A stretch of DNA of 30,717 bases from Chalciporus piperatus. Lineage: Eukaryota > Basidiomycota > Agaricomycetes > Boletales > Boletaceae. Below, piece after piece: positions 20,518 through 29,198 of this stretch. The stretch's first letter is position 1; the number at the start of each line of letters is the position of its first letter. A model generated the notes under the pieces. The model was not told where the DNA came from, did not search any database, and saw only the letters and a program-made list of their open reading frames with translations. The DNA lies in the NCBI GenBank assembly GCA_038093975.1, contig JBBPTG010000271.1, forward strand, positions 1 through 30,717, read 5' to 3'. The translations under genes and the position numbers were made by a program.

Positions 20518-21998
20518 TCACGTTCGTTTGGGCCTCCATCCGGTACCACCGATATTTCCCATTCCAAAGCTTCCGAAAGCACCGCCATTGACCGAGCTCG
20601 TGGGTGTTCCAGACTCGCTGGTAGGGCTGATGACGTTTCCAAAGGAACCCTTGTGGGCGTGATTGGCTGCAGGAAACGATGTCCGATACGACGTGGTTGG
20701 CATAGCTTGAATGGATAGGAACTTGTTTGCTAAAGGCCGATCCTCGGTGTTATACTGCATGTGTGCCATCCATGGAATAAGCAATGAGCCAGCTAAACAA
20801 AAGGCAAGACACTGACCTGGAACTCGAGTCCAATGCTATCGGCTTCGGAAACATCAAGAAGCTTGACGAGTTTCTTCCCGATACTGTTCAACCCCTCCAC
20901 GTCTTCTTTACTCCGGGTCCACAGCTGAATACGATCCACCTTGCTCCTCAAGCTCACGACAGCCCCACAAATCTCGTCGCCTTCTTCCAACTCTTCTCCG
21001 ACGAGCGCCATCGCCAACCATGTCCAGCACCGATCCAGCAGGGCAGGGTTGTTCTTCATCGTCAGCACCCACTTCCCACCCTGGGCATTGGCTGCATCTT
21101 CCCACATGGGCTTGATGCCGGACTTGAAAATATGATAGTTCGAGTTCCGCTCGAGCTTTGAGGGCGGCTTGAGCCAATTGAAGTACCGGCAGAATGATTC
21201 TACGGTGTCGAATTCTCCGATAACTGTGAGCCCTGCCTCATAGTCATCCGACTCGGGAACCGCAATGAAAGGAGCGGCATCCTCGCCTTGAGGCTTAGGC
21301 GGGCCCTTGGCTTTACTATCGTGGTAGATTGTCCTGTGATTATGGGCACGATATGAGGAGTCATGTGAGGGAGAGATATGAAGTATGCCCACGCACCAAG
21401 TATACTGAAGTGGGTGTTCTGGTGCCTTCATAACTGCACCTGGGGTTTTCGGATCCTCGATCATCTCTGCTTCTGGGGGACGTGCAGATCCATCGATACT
21501 GAGCGATCTTGCTTTGGCTAGACGTGCAGTGATAACATCGAGACTAGGGATGTTCTTGTACCCATGGATCCTCTTCTCGGGCGACCGAATGGTGGAACCG
21601 GTCTCTTGGTTAAGCTCGTTCAGCTTTTCCTGAGTGAGCCGTTCGGTTGTCTCGAGTGGTCCTTCCTCTGGAATGGAAGGTGTGGTGGATTTGGGGGGCG
21701 TGGCGATAGTCGTGGGCGTCAATGCGGGAGAGGTGGAACGGGTTGAGGGTACATTGACTGCCATAGAGTCATTGGTAGAGGAGGTCGAGAGAGAAGTCTG
21801 GGATCCTGTCCGAAGTAGAGATGCAGCGAGACGAGGTCGGACGGCCGAGGTCGCTGTTGGTGTTGTGCTCGACGAGTTGAGGTTAATACGGGCTGCGAGT
21901 TGGTTGAGCGATGGTGGCCTTAATCCAGCTGGACGCTCTGGTTTGGGAGCGTGCATAGAAGCCTGCAATGATTGCTGTGATGAAGGCGGACTCGACAT
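20518..21998 (-). CDS. eIF4E-family cap-binding protein, class II (4EHP-like), right copy
   Basis: This is the inverted duplicate of the gene at 1597–3077. Exons mirror it: 21397–21998, 21333–20817 and 20754–20518 (minus strand), again 451 aa with no stop or frameshift. It keeps the same Tyr-for-Trp cap position, the MWED motif and the VESFC substitution. The coding sequence has a Thr-to-Ile change after APF, and the second intron carries several substitutions, so the copies are separate sequences and not an identical echo. Both genes point into the segment between the arms. Since both read intact, either the duplication is young, selection keeps both, or these are two alleles joined in assembly. 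Confidence 0.87.
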
Positions 21999-22081
21999 TG
22001 TGAAGGACGTCGACGGAGGGTCGGTCGTGGTAAGAGACAGGACTCGGACCGACAATCCAGTCCAAGTTGTCAATCACCACA

Positions 22082-23599
22082 GCTTATCCCAAACACAGAT
22101 AACTTGACATACATCAACATCATCATCACCATCATCACCGACACAGCCTAACTCGGTCGTGGGCGGTTTAAACTTGATATCTTTAAAGCTGGCTAATTAA
22201 CGACAATCATGGGAGGTTGTACACCATCTGATCTAGTCATTCACAAAGTCTGGCTCGTTGAGCTATACATATCGACCAATGACGGTGGTGAAGGTGCGTA
22301 TCGACCAGTATTTTGGGTTGCTGGCAAAACCTGCGACAAGAGCTGAACTTGACGGTCATTTCGTGAATGTTATTCAAAGCCTTCCCCAAGCCCCGTAGAA
22401 CATAGCTAGGACACCTATATGCATAGCCCTCGCGACAGGGTCAGTCACAGCCATGGGATGATGGGGTACCGATAACAGGAAGATCGTGGGCGCTCCATGG
22501 AGGCTCAGAAAAGGGTGCACGGGTTCATGAACTCGTGCGATCGTCATTGTCGCTCGTTGATTGGACGTGCGCTACCGAGTGCGATCCAGAACCCACATAT
22601 GTGGGTTCAAGTAGGTTCAAGTTCCCATGTCGCGGTTTGCTATACTCAATTTTCCAAGGACAATGTACTATTTACATCACACAGGCACGCTCTCACGGAA
22701 AACAGGATATGGGGTGTTTGCGTTGCCGACATGTCTAAATGTTATCACGCTCGGTCTACCCAGCGATGCTACCATCGCAAGATATGGGACCTCCGAAGAA
22801 ACTTTGTGAGTTGCAAAACTTGCCAGAGCTGACTTATTTAGCCTCATGCACAAACTCCTGAGAGTCGGACTCCCAGGCGCCAACGTTACGACTGAAGAAA
22901 GACAAGCAGTATGTAATGGCTGTAACATGTACGGGTGGAGTGATAGCCAATCAGAGGATCGTTATCAGACATCCAAGAAAGCTAAAGCCACGTCGGCCGT
23001 TAAGTATGTCGTTCACGCTCAGGCTTGACAATGACATAGCACTGATCGTGATGGGCCTGCGAAATTTGAGTGTATCACGTATTCCCATTCCCCCAGGATT
23101 GTCACACAACATGGGGATTGTTGTGAACTTTCCTGCTGCGGTAAGTACATCCAGATCACTCTCGCATCGTCTAGAGCCGAGACAACGCGGGATTCGTACA
23201 CGTGCCACACGTCGAGTCCGGTGACGGCCCACTGACATTTTGAGTGTCGCGAGAATTACTATCGGCGTCCTCAATACCAAACAAGCAGTGAAGCCAGGGG
23301 CTGGAATAGAATGCCTATGTACGTTCTCACTCCCTGTGGGCATTCCGACACACGCTTTTGCCGTGAAGCGATTTTGAGCGTTGAGGCCGCCATGGCCCGT
23401 CCCAGAGGCCCCTCCCTCAGGCTCCCTGTATTTGACTCACTTATTCTCATCCAGCCTTTGTTCGCTAACCACTTCCTGCAGTTTACGATTTGGAGACTGC
23501 CGGTCTCCCCTTGCTAGACGTGCCAAGTAGAGCAAGACCTACCGTGACCTGAGAGACGGGGGGTACTCTCAGCAACTCCCAGGCCCTTTCGTCATATGC
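22082..23599. other. 5' flank of right eIF4E gene; possible unknown outward gene
   Basis: This is the mirror of 1–1521. The plus strand has frames at 22497–22832 (111 aa), about 22846–23028 and 22916–23224, the last with a protein-like run (LRNLSVSRIPIPPGLSHNMGIVVNFPAA) followed by GTAAGT. No family is recognised and no full gene model could be built. A perfect 18-bp palindrome AACCCACATATGTGGGTT lies at about 22590–22607; the left arm carries it with one change. Confidence 0.35.
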
Positions 23600-23694
23600 T
23601 GGGTCTTACTATAGGGTAAACAGTGGAGATTTCCCAATAAAAGTCAACATTCAGGCCAGGTCTTTCCTTCTAACCCTCCAAGAGGTCGAGAAAA

Positions 23695-25035
23695 ATGGCT
23701 GAAAGCCTGGCACCGTCACCAGAGATGGTGTCTACTCTCTTGAGTGAGTAGATCCTTTGACCCTTTCTCCTGCGAATCTCACGGGTGGACCTCAAGTCAT
23801 GGCCACCGTCTTTCATGCGTTAGCCCTGATCCTCACTTCACTCCGACTGTGGTTCAGATATCACATCCGACGACTCTGGTGGGATGATTTCTGGGCTGCC
23901 CTCTCGCTGCTCTGTGATGCTGTCTGTGTGGTAGCGATGTGGACGCTCAGTGCTCCACTCGACAAGCCATACATAACTTTTGAGGCTTTACGTGAGCAGT
24001 CATCTCCTTCTGTGATTTCCACCATCCGTCTCACCGCATTGGCTTCGCCCTCAGCGACTCCCGCTCAATCGCGCGGCATTCACGTTGTGTCCTTTTGGCT
24101 AAACATACTCTTCTACACATGCTCGATATGGTTCGCTCGTATCTCCATTGTGGTCTCCGTCGTCCGTATCGTTCCGCCATCACGAAGTGTAAGCCTCGCT
24201 GCCTATACCGCTGGTGGGATCTTTGCTTGTATGTGGGCATACATGATGGCATGCAAATCAGTTGTCTGTGCTGTGGACAAGGGCTGGTATGACCTCCTGG
24301 TCATTCAGTGCCCGATGCCGAATTGGGTCGCATTGTCGGAAGTCTCTAGTAAGTTTGTTCGTGGCGTCTATCCCTAACCTATTCATGATTTGCTTTCAGC
24401 GGATGTATTGTCCGACGTCATACTCGTGGCTCTCCCATTGCGTTTACTGTGGCGCGTGAAGCTGCCCTCGAACCAACGAATCATGATTCTTTCTGTTTTC
24501 TCGACCAGCATCTTGGTTAGCGTTATCAGCGCGGTCCATACATCATACCTCATCCCCCATGTTACTTTTATCGGAGGGATCACTGGAGAGGCAGAGGTAC
24601 GCATGCCTTTTTTTCTCTCACGACCATGTTTTGGACCCTTTGATGAATCGACGAATAACTCAAATGTATCAATAGGGTGCAATATCTCTCATCGTCTGCA
24701 ACCTGCTCGTCATCGTCACCTTTGTGTACCGCGTCATTAGAAATGGCAGAGACCTCACTGCCGGCCTTTCGGGCAAGAATACTGGGTCTTCCAACCGGCT
24801 AACCACCGTAGACCTTGACTTTTCTGGGGGTTCCCAGTTTACTTTGGGCACTGCTACCGAAGTCGATGAGACAGGGACTGGCCTCACGGGAACCAACGTT
24901 TCGAGTCTCGTGTTCGCGAGCGCAAGTGACGACAAGTCGTTTGGCTCTATCATTGCAATGGGTGGGTCTGTTCTTCCCGTAGTGACTGTGAGTACAGGCC
25001 CTGGATCTACTCCGCTTGCCCACACGAAGCAATAA
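23695..25035 (+). CDS. Fungal 7TM integral membrane protein (rhodopsin-domain/SAT4-like)
   Basis: Inferred exons: 23695–23743, 23797–23991, 24055–24348, 24400–24596 and 24676–25035, joining in frame to about 364 aa from MAESLAPSPEM. The second intron (23992–24054, 63 bp) is in frame and could be retained, and translation could start at the Met at 23799. Seven hydrophobic segments can be picked out, for example ATVFHALALILTSLRLWF, FWAALSLLCDAVCVVAMW, IFACMWAYMMACKSVVC, VILVALPLRLLW, ILSVFSTSILVSVI and ISLIVCNLLVIVTFVY. The RRLWWDDFW motif after TM1 and LPLRLLWRVKL before TM6 are typical of the fungal rhodopsin-like integral membrane family, related to PTH11-type receptors. The C-terminal ~100 residues are a polar Ser/Thr/Gly-rich tail, probably cytosolic. 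Its ligand is unknown. Confidence 0.82.
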
Positions 25036-26228
25036 CGGGACGTTTCTCACCACGCGGTGTGTTCGGCTCCTTGGACGCCTCGGAGCCTCACACTACGGGT
25101 TCTCGCATTGGTCTGCGCTTACTTCCCACCTTGCTTTGCTTCACCCGTCGATTCTTTATTTATACACACCTTTACAAATTCTTCTCTTTTCCGGCACGTC
25201 CTCTACCGCCATTTTTCATCCTCAACTCCCCTCATAATGTGATACTATTGTCATCTCTTGCAACTGTACACCCCCCCTATCCTCGACTGTGCAACATTAA
25301 AGAACTCCCACTCTCGGTGCGTCCTGCTTCCACTCCACGAAGTTCGAGACCCGCTATGAAGTTTTCTGCTGACGCTGACGCTGTTTCCAGGCATTCAAGT
25401 TTGTTTACGAACCACCTTTCATACTATCGCCCCTTGTCGTCGCGCTCGGCTCGCATCATCCCCTTCAGGGTTCTAACCCCTTTCATCTTCCTATTCGCCA
25501 TTCCAGAACCCCGATCTCGTGTCTGACACGAGTTTGATCGTCTTTGGAGAGCCAGGTGCGAGGCGCCTGTGCGTGTAACGATATCTTTTGCATACCAATC
25601 ACCCGCGATTGGCTCGTTTCATCCGTTGTTCATACTTTGCATTCTTTCGCGCTCGTCGATTCCATTTGTCGCGCCAAGTTTCCCTCTTTCCCTTTATTTC
25701 CTTGTAGTTTGGTCGATGGAGAACGGGTACGTTGTGCCGTTGCTGTTTCAGTTACGTTCACGTAGTGTACTCCACTTGGGAAGGTTTCTCGAGGATCGAA
25801 GAAAATGTATGCGAATGTCGTCCCGAAATCGTGTCGTGAACCCCGAGCGTTTTTGAGTTCGGGGTCGTTCGATGGATGGATTGCCTCATAGACGGGCTGA
25901 TCACCCGACTAGCTGACTCTACACGCAGCCCATTCCGAAAAATCATTGTCATTTTAAAGCTTGATGTCGACGACGGAGCATCCCAAACTCTGTCGAAAGA
26001 GAATCAAACGTTCACCGGCACTTATCGGGCCCTTCCCTCTAATTGATTCATGAAGTCCCCCGCCCCCTTTGAACATCTTACTTATGTAACATAGGCGCAC
26101 TATATCTGCCACCACAAAATAGCTTCAGTTCAGTTGATTACAGTGTTTTCTTTCGTTCGAGTATTAAATCCGCCCATTTCGCTTCATGTTACACACCGCA
26201 TGGAAATCATGCCCGCTACCCCGGTTCA
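25036..26228. other. Non-coding, pyrimidine-rich stretch
   Basis: About 1.2 kb between the membrane protein and the lectin gene, which converge here. The plus strand is C/T-rich (25100–25520), so long frames arise by composition. These frames do not resemble any protein. It probably holds the 3' ends of both genes. Confidence 0.5.
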
Positions 26229-26867
26229 TCACTGGACCATGACTAGCTTCCAGAGCTGATTCTTGCCTCCCAAATGATTCCACACCTGAACACGGGTACC
26301 CAACGCACTACTTCCACGGTCGAGGTCGATGCAATAGTTGCTACCTGGAACATAGATACTGGAGAGATAGCAGCATGGCGCAAACGAACAGAAATTCAAG
26401 GTCAACTCAGCTGTCCCCCATCTTCGAAATAAAAACGGAACCCACCCAAACGCGCCTGAATCGTTCTTGATGTTCCACGCAAACGGCGTAGGAGACACGA
26501 CGACCGCCTGGCCGTTGCTTGGAACATTGGAAATGGAAATGTATTCCCCCTTGCTCACGGATTTGATGTAGTAATTCCCGTAGCCCGGTGCATCCTGAAA
26601 CATCCACTGCGAATTCAAGCATACCGTTAGTGATGCCGAATGCGAAGAGAGAACCTTTTGAAATTGTCTACCATCTGGTTCGCCCCAGAGCCCTGCTGAT
26701 AACCAATGACTTGAAATTGACGACGGCTGGTGAGATCGCGATGGATCGACAGCGAGATTGAAAGGGCGGGACTTACTGGAATGATGGTCTATGACAGAAA
26801 GATCCAGGCAAGTACCAGTCTGGACGTTACTGAATCGGTAGACTCGGTTGAATTGAATGCCTGCCAT
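26229..26867 (-). CDS. R-type (ricin B-like) β-trefoil lectin
   Basis: Minus-strand exons 26867–26777, 26692–26655, 26606–26446 and 26358–26229 give a protein of about 139 aa beginning MAGIQFNRVYRFSN and ending QLWKLVMVQ. A single β-trefoil is expected: TGTCLDLS opens the first lobe, a QFQKWMFQ stretch and YYIKSVSKGEYISI the second, and YCIDLDRGSSALGTRVQVW with NQLWKL, a QxW-type motif, the third. Such proteins bind glycans, often galactose or GalNAc. No signal peptide is present, so it is probably cytosolic, as are many mushroom lectins involved in storage or defence against feeders. There is no enzymatic A-chain-like domain. The unspliced frame is also open across all introns, so splicing is inferred from trefoil spacing and GT–AG signals. 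Confidence 0.8.
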   Translation of the reverse strand: MAGIQFNRVYRFSNVQTGTCLDLSVIDHHSSKSRPFNLAVDPSRSHQPSSISSHWLSAGLWGEPDGRQFQKVLSSHSASLTVCLNSQWMFQDAPGYGNYYIKSVSKGEYISISNVPSNGQAVVVSPTPFAWNIKNDSGAFGWVPFLFRRWGTAELTLNFCSFAPCCYLSSIYVPGSNYCIDLDRGSSALGTRVQVWNHLGGKNQLWKLVMVQ

Positions 26868-27132
26868 TTTGCTTGAAGTTCCAGGTGGTACGTCTCGTTG
26901 TTGAAGAGGTCGCTTTCAAGATATCACCATTGACAAGACACTGCACTGGCACTGCCCGCCAGTCCGGCTACTGTATACAGGCGCTGCCATCCCCTTACTC
27001 TCGCCCCGGATCTAGTATCAGCGAGATGGCCCAATTGAGTTGTGGGCGTTGCAACACATCGCCACGGGTCCTGAAACCGCCAAGCGTGGTCTGGTTTACC
27101 TCCGTTCCTCAGGCTGGAACTGGGAAAGGTTA

Positions 27133-27290
27133 GTCTCCCAACTTGAAACCCAAACTCTCGATGAGCAGAAGACAGTGGTTCTGCTCTGTGACCGACTCAG
27201 AGGTAAAGGTCAATGCGGTTCAGGAGGCTGTTCAAGTTCTTCCCAACTACTAGCGCAGTATTGGCGCTATCAGCGCGCCGAAAGTGGCTC
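27133..27290 (+). repeat. Short dispersed repeat, copy 2
   Basis: It shares CTCTCGATGAGCAGAAGACA and its flanks with 11041–11092, and then GCGCTATCAGCGCG with about 11101, but with about 80 bp more between the two parts. In the plus frame both copies read QxLDEQKTxVLL, which suggests a once-coding source. Confidence 0.55.
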
Positions 27291-27480
27291 GTCGGACACG
27301 CCGACCTACTAGTACGGAGAAACTGAAAAAAATCATCCTAGATATTAATACCGTACCCGAGCGGCGAGGACTCGGATACCCAGCCTAGTAAAACGTTCAT
27401 AAGCATCGAGAAAGCAGCGAGTTGCCAGTGTCACGACCTACACGCCCATTTTGGTTAATCCTATACCTAACATTTCTCGG

Positions 27481-27514
27481 AATTTCCCCGTCACGCATGT
27501 GTGATGGGGAAATT
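27481..27514. repeat. 34-bp inverted repeat (hairpin)
   Basis: AATTTCCCC and GGGGAAATT form a perfect 9-bp stem enclosing GTCAC...GTGAT around GCATGT, which extends the pairing with one mismatch. Confidence 0.7.
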
Positions 27515-27872
27515 GAGTGACAGAGTTACATATCAATAAGGTTGGGTAATTTATCAAAGTGAGGTAACGTGTCTGATATCAAGGTGACCTAAGCGGGTCT
27601 GAGGTCAGTTTGAGGTCGGAGTGGGGACAACTGTGCATCAGGCTGAGGCAGCAGTGAGACTGCCTGCAAATCTTCGGCACTGGCCCATGACAAGAGTGAC
27701 TGAATAGCATGTATTATTTATCCCAGTGAACTGTACCTAAAAACTGAAGAGCATACACTCAATTCAAAATTGTGCTGTGGAGCAGACTTGCATGCATAGG
27801 CTTTTTGTGTCGAAATTTTGACAAGTCAAAAGGATACTATATATATACCACTAATTGACAAACTACTTGTGT

Positions 27873-27961
27873 GGAATTGTGGTGTAGTGGTCTAGCATCC
27901 TTGCTTGACTACAGCTTATGTGTAAGCTCTCGAGTTCGAGCCCGGCGTGTACCGTCTTTTT
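27873..27961 (+). ncRNA. tRNA-like (Pol III type) unit, probably tRNA-derived
   Basis: TGGTGTAGTGG (27880–27890) is a good A box, AGTTCGAGCCC (27933–27943) a good B box, and TTTTT (27957–27961) a Pol III stop. A 6-bp hairpin AGCTTA–TGTG–TAAGCT sits where a long variable arm would be. The acceptor and T stems do not pair well, so it is a SINE head or a decayed tRNA and not a confident tRNA gene. Confidence 0.45.
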
Positions 27962-28427
27962 GGGCGAGTTTTTTGGTTTTTTTCTCTACCACCGCCCGTC
28001 ACGTGATTTTCTCGTTACCCTCAAATCACTGTTTGCCTGGCAGATTCGTCATAGCAAGGGGGGGCGGCGAGCGGAGCGAGCCGAGGAGCTGACAAGGGGT
28101 CGCCTTGTCGGAAGCCGGATTTGCTGCCAAGGGGTCGTGAGCCGGGAGGTGGTTGTCATTCGAACTGTGGTCGTCAGTCGAACGGACACGCTCTGGCTGT
28201 CCAAGGTAAGTCCATTATCATTCAGCCCGTACAGTATTCACGGACCAGCAGTCTCGAATGTCAAGAACAACACTAATGTACATAATACACATCGAATGTC
28301 GAGAGTGCGACTAGTCATGATTCAGCTGCCGAACCACATGAAATGCACTATTCAACCAAGTACTAGGATTATCACGACGCGTGAGTTTACGAGAATGGGT
28401 GTGATTTGCTGACGCACCAGAAAGCAT
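27962..28427. other. Spacer after the tRNA-like unit
   Basis: About 460 bp including a G-rich, purine-biased part (28057–28160: GGGGGGGCGGCGAGCGGAGC and following). Plus-strand open frames here have unusual composition and match no protein type. Confidence 0.4.
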
Positions 28428-28982
28428 TCACAGTGCTCTCGCTTTTCCCTTCTCGGCTCGCCTCTCCGAGTCACTCCGAACCTCAAGATCTCGAACATCC
28501 GCATCGTCTGTCGCTCCCCGCATCGCGAATAGAATTTCATCTGTCTCCCTGAGACTCGTTGCCTCCGTGTAAATTTTACGCACAAAATCTGTATGAAAAC
28601 CCTGGTTCTTTCCAATTTCCGCAAGCATGAGGTCCAAGCCCACTCGTGAGGTGATGGCCATGTCAACGGGATGGACAACTTGTTTATCCCAGTCCTCGGC
28701 TACATGATGTGGAGTAATAGACATGTCAGCATGCCATTCGAAGCACCTGAACCCGAGTCCAGATTCCTGCTCCTGAGTGGACTTGGTGCAGGGTTGTTCA
28801 TGTAATTCTGAGTCGTTCCGAGGGCTACTGGGAGTATGGTCATGGAGTGAGTTCCCGGCAGGGTCATCATCTTCGACTGTGAGGTCAATGACCACCGGCA
28901 CTGTATCCTCGTCCGTTGTGAGGTCAATGAAGTCTGAAAACCGGTTCACTGGTAATGCACACTGTGTCACAAGCTGGACCAT
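28428..28982 (-). CDS. Small acidic protein with two SUMO-interacting-type motifs
   Basis: A minus-strand frame of about 184 aa starts at the ATG at 28982 (MVQLVTQCALP); an upstream spliced start is possible. Near the N-terminus are FIDLTTDEDT and VVIDLTVEDDD: a hydrophobic (V/I/F)IDLT core followed by acidic residues, twice within about 20 residues, the standard form of a SUMO-interacting motif. A polar linker follows, then a helical block (GLDLMLAEIGKNQGFHTDFVRKIY) and a second (LRETDEILFAMRGATDD), reminiscent of small UBA- or Rap1-like three-helix folds. It ends RRAEKGKARAL. It is divergent from the transposase-like gene with about 215 bp between starts, so it may be an accessory gene of that element. 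No family is recognised. Nuclear, SUMO-linked action is inference. Confidence 0.6.
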   Translation of the reverse strand: MVQLVTQCALPVNRFSDFIDLTTDEDTVPVVIDLTVEDDDPAGNSLHDHTPSSPRNDSELHEQPCTKSTQEQESGLGFRCFEWHADMSITPHHVAEDWDKQVVHPVDMAITSRVGLDLMLAEIGKNQGFHTDFVRKIYTEATSLRETDEILFAMRGATDDADVRDLEVRSDSERRAEKGKARAL

Positions 28983-29198
28983 AATGGACTGAGGTAAATT
29001 TGACACACTATCTGTGTGAGATGACTCCGTACTGCCTTCAACGTGCGGTGGTTTACACTGTTGTCGTGAAATTCAGGGGAGAGGACTAAGGATCTTAATT
29101 TCACATCAAGTAAATATTTACTTCATAGTGATACAGGGATGTTGATATAAACCTCGAAGTCAAGTGTCGAGTGTTGACGACCAGCTGCGAGTCCAACA
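28983..29198. promoter_or_regulatory. Divergent intergenic region of the SIM protein and transposase-like gene
   Basis: About 215 bp between two divergent starts. It includes an AT-rich stretch (TTTCACATCAAGTAAATATTTACTT, 29098–29122) with a perfect AGTAAATATTTACT palindrome, and probably carries both promoters. Confidence 0.45.

Larger units (their letters stand above)
20219..23599 (-). repeat. Right arm of the large inverted repeat (eIF4E duplication)
   Basis: This is the reverse-complement partner of 1–3387, carrying a second intact eIF4E-family gene on the minus strand. Its inner edge is sharp: sequence inward of 20219 is unrelated to sequence inward of 3387. Its outer edge at 23599 is set only by the window start, so homology could continue toward the membrane-protein gene. 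Relative to the left arm it lacks about 36 bp near 22712, lacks the 12-bp duplication near 20280, and has about 46 bp extra near 22336–22381. Confidence 0.95.
26868..27880. other. Gene-poor region with repeat remnants and a hairpin
   Basis: About 1 kb upstream of the lectin gene. It includes the lectin promoter, dispersed repeat copy 2 (27133–27187) and a 34-bp hairpin at 27481–27514. The last ~300 bases are AT-rich (ATATATATACC near 27840). No coding frame is convincing. Confidence 0.45.

Noticed and set aside
25059..25526. 155-aa plus-strand frame downstream of the membrane protein
   Set aside because: It arises from a C/T-rich stretch, has no recognisable domain, and lies in a likely 3' region.
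27873..27961. A functional tRNA gene
   Set aside because: A and B boxes and a terminator are present, but acceptor and T stems do not pair as a tRNA requires, so it was kept only as a tRNA-like unit.
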